In this document: positions 33,560 to 45,408 of the stretch, piece after piece
Position numbering within the stretch: the stretch's first letter is position 1
Layout: every line of letters begins with the position of its first letter
Source of the DNA: Cavia porcellus
Taxonomy: Eukaryota; Chordata; Mammalia; Rodentia; Caviidae
Direction of reading: 5' to 3'
NCBI RefSeq assembly: GCF_034190915.1
Contig: NW_026947509.1
Span: 31,628,767-31,692,766 of the forward strand
Length of the DNA: 64,000 bases
The notes under the pieces: generated by a model
What the model saw: only the letters and a program-made list of their open reading frames with translations
What the model was told of the DNA's origin: nothing
Database searches by the model: none
Position numbers and translations under genes: made by a program

Positions 33560-33908
33560 TCACTTTTTCATCTCTGAAACACAGTACCCAGCATCCATAA
33601 CTTAATGAAGGATATTTTACTTGGCTCACATAAAGTTCTCATTGCATAATTAACTGGGTCCAACGCACGACTGCACGATGTGGTGGAGACGCTGCTCACC
33701 TTACAGATTAAAGGAAGCAGAGAGTGAAGGGAGGCTCCTGGGAGGGAGACAGAGTCTTCTAGGCCATGACATCAGTGACTTGCCTGTTTGGACCTGACCC
33801 CACTTCCTAGTGAGTCAGCTCTGAGGCCCCATAATCCATTCATCTTCCAAAAGCTCCTTCTATGATCACCTGAAGCTTGTGGGACATCCAGATCTAAACC
33901 ATGACAAC
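33560..33908 (-). mobile_element. MaLR-type LTR
   Basis: Antisense order, more decayed: CTCTGAAACACAGTACCCAG, TTACTTGGCTCACATAAAG, GTGACTTGCCTGTTTGG, CATAATCCATTCATCTTCC and GGGACATCCAGATCTAAACC. Confidence 0.65.
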
Positions 33909-34620
33909 AATAATGGTATTGAGTCACTGTTATCTCATCAGCTCTAAGAATTGCAGCACACCAGTATATAAAGTCAAATGAAGACACCATGTGTACATGG
34001 AGAAGGAGGGTACACAGGAGCTCTGCACTTTGTAGCAAAGTTTTTCTTGTAAACCTAAAACTCATCTAAAAAGAAGTGTATTCCCTAACAGCATTTGAAA
34101 GTGCATATAAACAGTGAGCATGGGGAGAAATTAAGAACACAGACAGATCTCTTGATTTGAGTTCTTCTGGTTTGTTTTCATTTCATTTCACCTGGAGGGT
34201 GAGAAGTTCTATGACTGTGTCCTGGTGTTCAGGGCCTGGAAGGGTGGCAAGAGACTCTCTCTCTGCTGTCTGGGAGAACTAATAATGTTGGTGCACACCA
34301 CAAGTCCTCTAGCAAGGACGTGGTCATTAGAAAGATGTGTCACTACCAGAATTAATTTCTCCTTCATTCTCCAGGAGCCCAGAAGAGCAGGGATGGAGGA
34401 GGCTGAGAGGAGAGTCACTGGTCACGTGACTCTAGAAGCCATCACCCTAATCTCAGAATTATCTTCTTACTTTTGGGCTGAGGGTGTCATCATCTGCCTT
34501 GTCTCTCTTTGGGGAACAGTTTGTTTTTTCCTGAGAACACTTCCATCCATGGGAAAAACAGGGTGACCTCCACAGCTGTTCCCAACGTGCTATCCCCAGA
34601 CTTCAAGAGGATGACAAACC
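33909..34620. other. Unassigned sequence
   Basis: Nothing recognisable. Confidence 0.35.
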
Positions 34621-34639
34621 CGTGTGTGTGTGTGTCTGT

Positions 34640-34684
<45 letters not shown>
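34621..34684. repeat. (TG)n microsatellite
   Basis: About 64 bp of TG repeats with two interruptions in the first third and a pure second part. Confidence 0.95.
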
Positions 34685-34685
<1 letters not shown>

Positions 34686-34931
34686 TCTCCTGGGAGAAAG
34701 GCAGGAATGCTATGTCATCCATGAGCTTACACACCTGTATCTTACATCCATGACTTTCTGAGATACATAGCAAGTGTAAGTCACTATTTAATGGTTCCTG
34801 CATGTGCAGTTCGGAGACATTAAAAACAGACATCACCACCTTCCCTCTCCAGAATGCTTGTCATCTTGCAAAACTGAAGCTCATCCCCATTTAGCTTTTG
34901 AAAGCTTCTTTATTTAATTTATTCATTTTGT
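34685..34931. other. Unassigned sequence
   Basis: Nothing recognisable. Confidence 0.35.
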
Positions 34932-35003
34932 GGTGCTGGGGATGAAACCCAGAGCCTTGCACGTGCAGGGCAAATGCTCTACCACTGAGCCATGACCTCA
35001 GCT
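34932..35003 (-). mobile_element. ID-type SINE
   Basis: Antisense tRNA-like unit: GTGCTGGGGATGAAACCCAG is the box B side and CTCTACCACTGAGCCATGAC the box A side, an ID element on the minus strand. Confidence 0.85.
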
Positions 35004-35059
35004 CTGTCCCCGTGAAACACTAACTTGCCACCTGCTGTGCACTGTCCTGCTGTGTATCT

Positions 35060-35480
35060 GCGAATCTGACCCTCTAGGGACCCCAGATGAGTGGGACCAC
35101 ACAATGCCTGTATCAGTTCCCTTAGCACAATGTGCTCAAGGCTCATCTATGTTGTAACATGGGATAGGATTTCCTTCCTTTCTAAGCAACTGGGGGAGTA
35201 TTCAACTGAGTGGTCATCACACCTCTGATCCTCCTCTTACCCATCATGGACCTTTGAATTCTTCCAACTTTGGCCCTCGTGAGTAACATCTTTATGAACA
35301 AGGGCACACAAATAAGGCTTCAAGACTCTGATTTCATGCTTTTATACAGCTACCCAGAAACTGAATGGTTGGGTCACAAGGTGATTCTATTTTTAATTTT
35401 TTGTCACATTGCCATATTGTTCTCCACAGTGGTGACACAATTTTGCATGAACAAAATGTTCAGATTTCACCGTGTCCTTA
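35060..35480 (-). mobile_element. Old L1 3' end (L1M type)
   Basis: Antisense L1 order: GACCCTCTAGGGACCCCAG, ATGAGTGGGACCACACAATG, AGGCTCATCTATGTTGTAAC, GGTTGGGTCACAAGGTGATT and CACATTGCCATATTGTTCTC. Confidence 0.8.
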
Positions 35481-37027
35481 CCTGCCATTGTGTCCTGGCC
35501 TTGCCCTTGGGTGCGGGCCGTGGCGTCTCACTGTGATTCCATGGCTCTGAGTTCCCGATGATGAGTATCGTACTGGCAAGGTTGCCCTTTGGCTCTGATC
35601 CTCCCGTGTTTTGAGGAGGAAAAGCTAAGCAGATCCTGGAGGACAGCAAGGGCTCCCCAAACCTCTGCCTGCTCAGGGTCTTCTAGGGCTTGGTTCCTTG
35701 GGGGGGCACAGTCTCATCTCTACTGCCTGTCTGACTCCTACCTTTGGGACCAACTGAGGCAGGCACTGGGTCCCATACTGTGCCATTCCTCAAGCTGGGC
35801 CCAGCCCCCAACACACAGTGGGTGAACAGGGTCTGCCTGGGTCAGGTCCTGCAGCACTTGGAGTCACAGTGCCAGCCTGAAGGCGAGCTCTCCAGTCTAG
35901 GAAACTGTGCTCCTCACTGAGCTGGGAACCCCGCCTGCTCTGCCTTCTTCCTGTGAGGATCTTTCATATCTTTTCCCAGCCCTGCCGCCTCACTCTCCTC
36001 CTCTCCAAGTCTTCAACTTTGGCCCAGGAAAAGACACCTGGGGGCTCCTTGGCAGCTCCTGGGGCCATGCTGCACTCCCTTTATCCAGGCAGTAGTATCT
36101 GCTTGCACAACCTTCTTCCACACGCACCTCTCTTCTGCACTTCCAGGCCAGGGACTGGCGACAACCACAGGAAGACGCAGCTAATTTCCTCTCCTTAGTG
36201 CCAATTAGTGGTGGCGCCCAGCAGCCAAGGTTGCCTGAGAAACGCGCCCTTCTCCTCTGTTCCATGCATCTGGTTCCAACACTCCAGCCTGAGTGATTCG
36301 GTCCAGGGGAGCCTGTGCTCTCTTTGGGGGCTCCTCATGGTGCCCCAGGGTTACAGTGAGACCTCTTTGCATGCACTGTGAATGTCACCCAAACGCTGAG
36401 CACTTAGAGACTCGTGCTTCATAGACAGCACGCAAGTTATTTCCACTTTGAAAACAATCCACGTGGCTCCTACCTGCAGGGTCTTTGGAAGGCATAAATT
36501 AAATAACAACTGTACAGTATTGGGCAAGCTAAATACTTGGTGCAAATCAAGTTTCATTTGCCAGCACAGAAAACATCAAACTTAACACTGAATGGCACAT
36601 GACATTAAAGGGGAGCTTTCTCAGGCTCTTCCTCACTGCATCTGTGGGGTGACCAAGTGGGGCAGGCACGGGAGAGAGTGCTAATTGCTGGTCACCTTGA
36701 GTCTGCCCTTAAACATTCACATTTCAAACAGGTGCCCTTTCTCCGTCCAAGGCACAGCGCATGCGCCATGTGCTCCCCCCCCCCCACCCGCACCTGACCC
36801 GAGTTTACAGCCAAGGGCTTTGGACCGTGGGCATCGCTGCATTCTGATGACCCTGTGTGTAGGCAGATGGAGCTGGAGTTTGGTTTACTTTAGCCTTCAT
36901 TAGGTACCATCTTTTCCTCCTCCCTCCCATTTTTCTTCCTCACATTCAGCAAAGCAATTTGTATTGGATGCTCCTCCCCCTGGGTTGGACCCTGTCTTGT
37001 GGGGATGGAGAGGATGCAAGAAACACA
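35481..37027. other. Unassigned sequence
   Basis: GC-rich DNA with a short C-run near 36775-36786. Several long open frames occur, but none resembles a known family. Confidence 0.35.
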
Positions 37028-37255
37028 CAAGATTTCTTTCCCTTTCCCTCCTCACTGTCTCTCTCTGTCTCTTTGTCTCTGTCTCCCTCCCTCCCTTTCT
37101 TTTGAAAGATCCCGAGGTCTTTGTTTTGAGCAACATCCCCAACCCTTTATTTTTATCCTGAGTTAGAGTCTCCTTAAGTTGCCTAGGCTGGGCTTGAACA
37201 TGCGATCTTCCTGCCTCTGCCTCCCAGAATGCCGGGATGACAGGTGCCCATCTTT
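37028..37255 (-). mobile_element. B1/ID composite SINE with pyrimidine-rich tail
   Basis: A CT-rich tail (37030-37100) precedes CCCCAACCCTTTATTTTTA, GTTGCCTAGGCTGGGCTTG, GATCTTCCTGCCTCTGCC and GCCGGGATGACAGGTGCCC, an antisense B1-type body with an ID-like remnant. Confidence 0.75.
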
Positions 37256-38659
37256 CCTTGAGAAACGGCTCAGGAATCATCTGATCCTATGATACTCATT
37301 CACAGTTGGGTTCCTCGGGGATCATCTTGACATAGAGGAGAGCTAAATCTTCACCCCATGTGTGTCACAGTGCATGTAGTAGATACAGACATTTCTGGAA
37401 AGTTAGAGCATGTTTTGGTGAAGGTGCTCTGGAGAGAAAGATGGAAAGAGGATAAACTTTTCAGTCCTGGAGTAAGTGGGCCTGGCTGAAGTTGGGGTAA
37501 CCCAGGCCTTGTCCGCAGGGAGGGCCTGGGGCACCAGAAGTCCCGTGGAGCCCCCCGATGGCCTCTTCTGTGAGCTGACCATCATGCTGGAGTGTAGACA
37601 GATGACCCTTTCTTCACCAGAATGGGCAGGGGAGCAGTGTGTGATCCATGCCTTCAGAACAAAGAAATGACATATGTGGCTTAGCTCAGAGAGCAGTGCT
37701 GACCATAAGGGGAGCTCAGCCAGCAGGGCCAGGCCACTGCTAACAGATCCATTCTCGCTCACAATATTGAGCTCCCTGGCCTCAAAACCCAATGTGGCAA
37801 CACAGAGTATCAGAGACCGGTTAACAGTTTTGACTTCTATGTGAGACTAACCAAAGAGCCTTCCCTCTAAATGCTGGTTGGGTGTGCACCACTGGCCCCT
37901 TAGAAGACATGATCGAGGCCAGTAGAAGTGGGACCTAGAAAAGCCTGCACCTGTCTTTCGCTTCCCACTGACTGAATCTTCTGACTCTTACACAGTGATG
38001 GTGGGGTGAAGCTTTCCTGACCACCTTTCCAGGTGCCCAGGGACATCGATGAATTGATCCAGAGTCTCTGTAGCTCCCTGGGTCTAAAGAAGCAAGAGTA
38101 GACTTCTGGCTGGACCTTCTCATGCCCTTCACTCCCAGATGTGCGTTCTCTTCAGAACATCCCTCCTGACGCCTGTTCTGCCTCTTCCTCTTCCTTTGGG
38201 TAGCAAGTTTCTGCCTGTTAAAGTTCTATAATGGACAAGATATCACCTGAGAGCTAATGGCAGTCTGGCCTGACAACTGCTAGCTAAATGCCCAAGACCC
38301 AAGTGGCTTGCAATTTCTGGGGGGCAGCTAGGATGTGCAGAGTATGAACCGTTTTACCCCAGTCTTGTTAAGGGGTGGAGAGCTCCTAAGATGAACCTGC
38401 ACCCCGTCTTTCCTTCTGCACCCTCAGGCCCCGAGAGGCCTGAGTAATTCCGGGACTAGATGATGGTTTGTCACCCCGATAGCAATGAGAACCCAACTGG
38501 GGTACAAAGCAAACTGTCTTCTCATCTTTCCCCTTGGGTTAACCCATCTTGGGATTCATTTGGACAAAGCAGAGTGAACAAGTCTAGGGCTTGAGGGCCC
38601 TTTACTGGTTAGGGGGAGAAAGCAACTTTGCTGTCCTGAGATACTTCCCACACCGTCCA
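37256..38659. other. Unassigned sequence
   Basis: Nothing recognisable. Confidence 0.35.
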
Positions 38660-38790
38660 GGGGTATAGTAAACTTTTGTTGAGGAATTTTACATTTATGT
38701 TGGTAAAGGACATTGGTCTGTGGTTTTCTTTTCTTTTCCTGTGACCGCTTGGTCTGGCACCAGAGTCACTCTGGTGTTCTTGGTGGAGGC
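38660..38790 (-). mobile_element. L1 ORF2 reverse-transcriptase fragment
   Basis: The minus strand reads ENHRPMSFTNINVKFLNK, clearly related to the conserved L1 ORF2 reverse-transcriptase block (RPISLxNxDxKILNK). Only about 40 codons remain. It is the only L1 coding remnant I recognise in the window; the others are 3' ends. Confidence 0.8.
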
Positions 38791-39039
38791 GGAATCCACT
38801 GCTGTCCTTGCTGCCTGAAGCTGACTCTAACTTTAGCAGCTCGTCCTGAATCCAGTCATGTCCCATGCTGACCCCGTCTCCCACGGCCACTCGGCCCTCA
38901 CCATGCACAGCCTCCCGGTGCCCAATGTCTATATCTGGGCCTCCATCTCAGGCCACCTGTCCCTTGCTCTGTCTGCAGCCACCTGGGCTTTTCAAAGTCC
39001 TTCTCACCTGTCTTGCTATTTCCCCCCTTGACACCTTTT
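38791..39039. other. Unassigned sequence
   Basis: Nothing recognisable. Confidence 0.35.
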
Positions 39040-39215
39040 CCCCCCAGTACTGGGGATTGAACCCAGAGCCTTTGCACTACTGAGCTACATTCCTAGCTCT
39101 TATTTTTCACTCCCTGACTCACAAGTTGCCCAGGCTGGGCTTGAACTTGCGATCTGATCCTTCTGCTTCAGAGCCCAGAGTTCTGGGATCACAGGACAGG
39201 CTTTCACTACCACAT
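39040..39215 (-). mobile_element. B1/ID composite SINE
   Basis: An antisense ID half (CCAGTACTGGGGATTGAACC, ACTACTGAGCTACATTCC) is followed by an antisense B1 half (GTTGCCCAGGCTGGGCTTG, AGTTCTGGGATCACAGG). Confidence 0.85.
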
Positions 39216-39544
39216 CTGACTGTGCTTTTGTCATCTTATTTCTTCTGCCTGGCATGCCATGGGGGACACCTTCCCCCATGCAGGGGTCTAGCCTAACATC
39301 TTTTTCTTCTAGGACTTCTCTGAAGACCCCTGAACAGTCCTCTTCCACACTCTCTCTGTTTCTGTTATCTTTTGAGCACTTAAGATCTGACACCACATTC
39401 TTTGTTCACCATTCACACCTAACCTCCCTGCTATCACAGGTCCACAAGGTGTAGGTTTGTCCTATTCCCTGTTGGGTCCCTTATAGCTAAAATGAGGAGA
39501 GGTATTTTTGGAAGTCAGGCAATGTGTGTGAGTGAATACAACTG
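39216..39544. other. Unassigned sequence
   Basis: Nothing recognisable. Confidence 0.35.
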
Positions 39545-39790
39545 ATGAGAAATTCATCCAGTGTTATTTTTTGTAATAGTAGCACACTGAAATCTGCGAA
39601 GATGCCCAGTAGCAGAGGACCAGCCAAATAAGCTATGGTATCCAGAGGAGGGAGCATCGTGAAGTCATTCAAGATGATGCTTAAACATTTGCAATGACAT
39701 AGAAAATGTGCCATGGAAAAGAGGGAGTCATACAAGATGTGATCGAAACAGGGTGACTGCGTAGTTCTCTAAAAATGTATCACAGTAAAG
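39545..39790 (+). mobile_element. Old L1 3'-end fragment (L1ME type)
   Basis: Sense order of an L1ME 3' end: TTTTTTGTAATAGTAGCACA, CCAGCCAAATAAGCTATGG, TTCAAGATGATGCTTAAAC and AATGACATAGAAAATG. Confidence 0.6.
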
Positions 39791-39844
39791 GATGCATTGC
39801 CACGAGCCCCTGTCACACTCCCCCTCCTCACTTTGAACTCATTC

Positions 39845-40105
39845 ACCAGATTGTTCTGAACGTTTTCTAAAGCGGCTCTGGGAGTCCTCTTCGGTGAGTA
39901 TCTTTAGTCTCATGATCACAGCTGCCTCAATGTCCTCAATCAATTCAAAGCATTTACTTTTTGTGGTCATTCTGACTTCGGGTATGTGGCTCAGTGCCAG
40001 TTCTGGAGATAAAGGTATCTGGGGACAAATGGTAAGGTTTTTAGGAGCCTCCTCCATGGCATGACATGCGGCCACAGCATTCACCATATTTTTGATCACA
40101 CCTCA
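39845..40105 (-). mobile_element. Mariner-like transposase remnant (copy C, antisense segment)
   Basis: The minus strand keeps an 86-codon open frame containing SPELALSHIPEVRMTTKSKC, FELIEDIEAAV and LKILTEEDSQSRFRKR. This follows the mariner order SPDLAPxDxxLFPKLK, RFxxIExIxA, LTxEDFQxCFxKW. The third-block aspartate is lost (Ser-His in its place), so it is inactive even where open. Confidence 0.75.
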
Positions 40106-40260
40106 CAAAGACACTAAGGAAAGAGAACTTCCAGAACTGCTCCAGAAAGTGGGATTAGTCCATCAGAAATGGTGGGATCAGTCGATTCAAAGTGAGCAGA
40201 AGGGTTTCAGGTGTGTGTGTGGTTAATGTGATGTGTCTTTTACTGTAAGAAATTTAATAC
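40106..40260 (+). mobile_element. Mariner-like transposase 3' end (copy C, sense segment)
   Basis: AAAGACACTAAGGAAAGAG, CCAGAACTGCTCCAGAAAGT and the GTTAATGTGATGTGTCTTTT trailer match the other copies. It joins the antisense segment at about 40105. Confidence 0.65.
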
Positions 40261-42278
40261 ATTTCATTTAAATACACACCCTCTGTCTGCCGGCCCTTTT
40301 GTCTGTATGACTTTAGCCTAATTATATTTTCTACTGTAACTGTATACTTACGAAAACAAAAAGTGACCAACCACCATCTTCTCAGCAATGTTCTCGGGAT
40401 GGCAGAGCATGAGTGATGAATTTCACGATTCATTTGTACCATCCTATGTGTTCTAAACTCCCCCTTTGTGCATTCGTGCATTATTTAGTGACAAGCATGC
40501 ATTCTGAGAAATTCACCTTCAGGTTTTGTCTCACAAGCACTGCAGGGTGCATGTACACAATGCATGTGTACATGGTGTGGTGTGTCCAGCCACGCCATGT
40601 CACTGGGTGTGTGGTCCCAGGGGATCGAGCTCCTGCCCTCCTCCACCTCTGAAGAAAACACCCTTTCATGGCTACGCTGCTGTAATAACCAGATTGATTG
40701 AAAGGCATGACTGTTCTAGAATAAATTCAGCTTAGTCAATAAATGTGTAACTTTGGAGAATACAAATTTTCAAGTGAGAACAGAAGCTCTTTCTCTTCTG
40801 CCAGTGGTTTTCTAGGTCGTAGGTACATTCATGGTGTGTTGATTCTTGTTCCTTGTGCTTCCTTCCATGCCAGGTTGGAGAGTGTTGGCTTTGTCCTCTT
40901 TGGGGTCCTAACCAATCCTTGTGTCTGTGTCCACCCTCTGCCATCCTTCTGCCCTCAGATGCTCATAAGCTGAGATGGACCCAGCTCCGTGCACCTCTGT
41001 CTTCTGCAGAATCTCCCCAGTGCCCCCCGCAGGTGACTCTGGTCACTTGCAAGGCAGATGTCCTTTTGGGGCCCTGTGCCCTGAGGCTTCAGCCTGCCCA
41101 GGACAGAGAAGGCAGCCACCCTCCCATAGAACTCGAGGGCTTTCAGCAGCAGCCCGAGCTTCACCTGTGCTCCCAGGACAGCAACTTGAGCTCCTCCTCC
41201 TGAGCACACATGCCCCACCCCTTCACCTCGCTGACGTGGGCACACAGCCTCCCTGATTCCCACCCAGCTTTCGTATCACTGTGCCTAGCCCCCAAGGATA
41301 CCATGGAAACAGATGTTGGCAGTCGCTGGAGTAGGAGCTCTGTGTTCCCCAGGGAGAAGCCCCGCAAGCAGCCATGCACCCAGGATGCCAACTGTGTGCA
41401 GTGGCCCCTGTGTGGCTCTGAGGGCTCCGTGGCAATCACAGGTCCCTGCCTGGCGCCCAGGCTGAACTTGAGTTTCCTGATGTGGCTGGGCATATAAATA
41501 AACACTGAATGCCCACTAAAATCTCACAGATCCTCTCCCTCCCTCTTCCCCGCCTCGGAATGCTTTCTTGTGCAGCAGTTGCCCAGGCCCTAGAATTCCT
41601 GGAGAGTTTGAAGTCTTCTGGGGGGTGGCCAAATGGCTGGTCAAGCCCAGAGCAGAACCCAAAAGGACTAGGGATTCCCCTTTGCAGCCCCCAGTTCTCA
41701 GCCCCCAGAGGCACATGGGCAATTTTTAGTATATTTTCACCCAAGACTCCTCCTAAATCCCCTGTGCTGCTAAACTTGCTGAGATACTTTCTCTCAGATG
41801 AACACAAGAGGTTAAGAATGCCATCCAGAGACACTGATTAAGCACTTTCCATGCTAACGGCTGTGCTAACCCTTTGTGTGCCACCCAGTAAGAACTGGGC
41901 CTCCCTTTGGACCTGAAGTGTTGTCCCTATCCTCCTGCCCCCTCATTCTCTTTCTTGTCCCTCTCCATTGTCCGGAGTTTCTTTGTCTTGGAGCACACAC
42001 CCGGCCCCTGTGCACTTGTTCTGACCTCTGCCGCAGGCTCCTCCCACATCCCCCACCCACAGAGCCCTTCCCACACCCACAGAGCCACCTCCAGGCTCCC
42101 TGCAGACACCTTCCAGCATCTGGGTCTCCAGTCTGCCCAGTGGTTTCCATAGCAATCGGAACCCCAGGATGATTTTACATGGGCTGGTTTCCACCAAGCA
42201 GGAAGTCTAGCTGGGAAGGAAATGTATGTCACTTGGGCTACATCCCAGGGTTTAAGACCACATCAGTCCAAAGATGAC
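40261..42278. other. Unassigned sequence
   Basis: About 2 kb of single-copy-looking DNA, GC-rich after 40850. Open frames on both strands have no recognisable family. Confidence 0.35.
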
Positions 42279-42294
42279 AAAAAAAAAAAAAAAA
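42279..42294 (+). repeat. A-run (16)
   Basis: Pure A tract, possibly a short retroelement tail. No element body is evident upstream. Confidence 0.7.
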
Positions 42295-42304
42295 GGATAG
42301 GGCA

Positions 42305-42800
42305 CCCGAGAAAGATGTCAAGGTTCCTAACCATCAGAGAATGCAAATGGGTGAGATGGTGACACATCTCATCCATTAGCGTGGATCCTATTAAAACAAT
42401 GGAAAATAAGAAGTGTGTGTAGGAGGGGAAGGAATTCAGGCCTTTGGAAGGTCAGTGGGATGCACAATAGCACGAAGGCTTCAGAAAACAATATGAAGGC
42501 TGTGAGGGAAATGAAACGCGCGAGTCCCGCGCAGTCCAGCAATCCTGCCTCTAGGTACAGGTCCAGCAGAACCGGAGGCAAAGCCATAGAGATCATGCTC
42601 CCCTTACCCACAGCAGCAGTGCTCACAATTGTCGGAAGATGCAGGCAGCCCTTGACCAATAAAGAGACAAATAAATGTGCTGCACATGAACAATGTATAT
42701 TTTTTAGCCTTGAAAAGGAAGGAAATTTCGTGCTGTGAGAACCTTCCTCCGAGCGCGTGTGTGCTCGAAAGACCACATGCCCTGGCGTGGTCCTGAACCC
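42305..42800 (+). mobile_element. Old L1 3' end (L1MA/MB-like), CpG-rich
   Basis: Sense L1 order: CATCAGAGAATGCAAATGG, AATGGAAAATAAGAAGTGTG, AGCAATCCTGCCTCTAGGTA, CAATAAAGAGACAAATAAATG and TTAGCCTTGAAAAGGAAGG. Unusually for an old L1 it carries several CpGs (GAAACGCGCGAGTCCCGCGC near 42513). Confidence 0.7.
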
Positions 42801-42924
42801 CACAGTTACTTGGAACATTGGAGCACAGCCTGGTGACTGGCCACTCCCAGACATCAAAATCAGAACCGAGGGGTGGGAGCCAAACTTAGAAGTCCTTAAA
42901 GCTCTCTAGGTGCAACCAAGTGTC
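42801..42924. other. Unassigned sequence
   Basis: Nothing recognisable. Confidence 0.35.
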
Positions 42925-43195
42925 ATAGGGGGACACTCACAAATCCCAGCTACTCAGGAGGCCTAGGCAAGAGGGTCTTAAGGTCAAATCCAACCGTGGC
43001 AACTTAGTGAGAACCCATCTCAAAATAAATTTGTTAAAGGCCCAGGGCAAGGGCCCAGTTCAGTGCAAGGGCCCAGAGTTAATCCCCAGCTTGTCCCCAA
43101 ATAAAATCAAATTAGAAAATAAAAGGGCCAGGTTATAGTTCAAACATAGAGCATTTACCATGTGTGCAAGCCCTGGGCTCCACTCCTGGCACAGC
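42925..43195 (+). mobile_element. B1/ID composite SINE
   Basis: Sense B1 half (ATCCCAGCTACTCAGGAGGC, CTTAAGGTCAAATCCAACC, GAACCCATCTCAAAATAAA) is followed by two ID-like halves (GTGCAAGGGCCCAGAGTTAA and GTGTGCAAGCCCTGGGCTCC). The ID part seems duplicated. Confidence 0.8.
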
Positions 43196-43404
43196 ACACA
43201 CATGTACACACGTACACACATGTACACACACATACACTCACAGATGCCGCATCCTCCTGGCCTTGCTAAGGGGCAAGGAAACCTGTCTCCAGACTTGGTG
43301 AGGGAGACTTAGTTCGCAGTGCTCAGCATAAAAGGAAATGCAGCTCCTCATCGACAAGTACAGAGAGAAGCATTAAACACAAAATGCTTCCCCTTCTTAT
43401 GTTG
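43196..43404. other. Unassigned sequence
   Basis: Starts with a degenerate CA-rich run; otherwise nothing recognisable. Confidence 0.35.
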
Positions 43405-43425
43405 TCTCCTTTCTTTCTTTCTTTC

Positions 43426-43490
<65 letters not shown>

Positions 43491-43690
43491 TTTTCTTTCT
43501 TTCTTTCTTTCTTCTTTCTTTCCTTTTTTTCTTCCTCTGTGTTGGAGATTGAACCCAAGGCTTTTGCAAATGAGCTATATCTCCAACCCTTTTTCATATT
43601 ATATTTTGAGACAGGGTTCCCTAGGCTGCAGTTAAACTTGTGATCCTCCTGCCTCAGAATGCTGAGATTGCAGGCGTGTATCGTATTCAC
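43405..43690 (-). mobile_element. B1/ID composite SINE with (GAAA)n tail
   Basis: A (TTTC)n tract at 43407-43530 is the expanded A-rich tail. It leads into GTTGGAGATTGAACCCAAGG, AATGAGCTATATCTCCAACC, GACAGGGTTCCCTAGGCTGC and GTGATCCTCCTGCCTCAG, a complete antisense composite SINE. Confidence 0.85.
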
Positions 43691-44792
43691 TCTTGTATTT
43701 TGTCATTCAGATTTATTCCCTGTGTCAGCTGGACCCTCTGAGAGGCAGATGCTGTGATGTAGTTAGGGACAAGAGAGGATTATTGGAACTGATGCCAGGG
43801 ACAGTCAAGAGATGCTAGACAGAGACCCAGATGCTACACGCTTGAGACCTGGAGTGCTGGCTTTATTTGCTTTTGAACTCCACTTTCCCTTAGCCCAGGG
43901 ATACTCTCAGGACAAAAGTCACTGACCTGTGCAGGTCTGGTCTGAACCTCATTGGGATCCCCTCTGTCCTGCCATGGACAGATGTCCAGAGCCCCATCCA
44001 GGAGCAGGAAAGTCATTCTGTCCCCAACCCTGCTGTCCAGCCCATAGTGAACACTGACTTCACAACACAGCAGCCCTAGGGTGGGGTGTCCTCAGTGCCC
44101 AGGGGAGGGATGGGCGAGAGACCTCCACCAGCTCCCCCTAGTGCAGCGTGGCCCTGCTGGCTGGGCCAGGACAACCTTCAACCCTCCCTGTGTCCACACC
44201 TGGAGACCTGCAGGGGTGAAGGTGACAGTGGTCCCTTTGCTGGAGCAGGGGATGTGTGGTCTGAGGGTAGAGAAGGAGGCTGGGCAGCTGAGACCCACAC
44301 CAGGTGAGTAGGGAAAGGGCAGGAACATGAGTGATCAGAAGGCCAATCTCCATCGTCCCTGCAGACTATGTCTAAAACGCTTGCAGGGAAAGTGATAAAG
44401 AAGTTTAAGGCTGCGTGCCCAGAACATGACACCTCAGTCCAGGGCCCTTTCGAGTTGGGGCCCTGGTCACATGAACCCAACCCCCTACAGCAGATCATCA
44501 GCCTCTCTTGCAGGTACTTGCTAAATATTAGATTTTTTTGACCACCCCAGACCTGATTGCAAACCTGCTTCTGGCTTAAGAAGTGTGAAACATCTCCTGG
44601 TCCCAGAGCCCTCCACTTCACCTGTGACTCCAGTACCTGCAGCCAGATGGGTGCAGAGATCGGCACGTGGCCTGGAGTGACCACCTGGAGGCTGGCCAGG
44701 GTTCTCCGATTCGGCTTCACCTGGAGCCCTGCAAGCAAGGGTGGTGGGATTCTGTACTATCAGAAGGGTTTTTTTCTCAGAATCGCAAACAT
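43691..44792. other. Unassigned sequence
   Basis: Nothing recognisable. Confidence 0.35.
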
Positions 44793-44860
44793 AAACACAC
44801 ACACACACACACACATGCACACACACACGCACACGCACACACACCACACACATGCATGCT
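44793..44860. repeat. (CA)n microsatellite, imperfect
   Basis: CA repeat with CG and TG interruptions, about 68 bp. Confidence 0.9.
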
Positions 44861-44979
44861 CACAGAAATTAGCCAAACACATTAATGTGGAGCAGCAGGT
44901 TGCGGCAAGGGACACGCCCCCTCCCAGGCTCTTGGAGAGTCAGCAGTTCGGCCCTTAGACTCAGTCCTATTGCTGAGGA

Positions 44980-45030
44980 CAGGCACAGTGGCACACACCC
45001 AGCACTTAGGAAGCAGAGGCAGGAGGACCG
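44980..45030 (+). mobile_element. B1-like SINE, 5' part (interrupted by an LTR)
   Basis: GGCACAGTGGCACACACCC, AGCACTTAGGAAGCAGAGGC and AGGAGGACC follow the sense B1 start. The B1 resumes at about 45415 after an LTR. Confidence 0.75.
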
Positions 45031-45408
45031 TATCTTGGTTCCTTTTCTCTCGTTGCTGAGACAAAATACTCAACACCAAAATTAAAGAGGGAAAGGTTTA
45101 TTTAGCTCACAGTGTGTGGAGGTTTCAAGCCATAATCAGCTTACTCCAAGGCAGGGTGGCATAGCACAGGGGCAACAGTTCAAAGCAGTAGAGGACAGCT
45201 AAGCAATCAGAGCAAAGTGGGGACAGCTAGCGTCTTTCCCCCCTTGTGCTGTAAGCAGACTCTGCCTCTTGGGTGGATGCAGCACTCACACCATCTCTGG
45301 CCCTCCTTTTACACAGGATGAGGGTGTCTACAAAGTGAGGACCCTGGCCCCCTGCTGAGTTGCTTCATTAAACTTCTCAAGTTGTTACCATGCATCAAGC
45401 ATCACAGG
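45031..45408 (-). mobile_element. MaLR-type LTR inserted in a B1 SINE
   Basis: Antisense copy with clear pieces: CTTGGTTCCTTTTCTCTCG, GAGACAAAATACTCAACACC, AATTAAAGAGGGAAAGG, AGCTCACAGTGTGTGGAGG and AATCAGCTTACTCCAAGGC. Confidence 0.75.

Noticed and set aside
39839..40099. Conserved small gene encoding an 86-residue protein
   Set aside because: The frame is an antisense mariner transposase remnant that has lost a catalytic aspartate. The opening is incidental.
43384..43690. Phe/Leu/Ser-rich and Lys/Glu-rich open frames
   Set aside because: They are translations of the (TTTC)n tract that forms the tail of a SINE.
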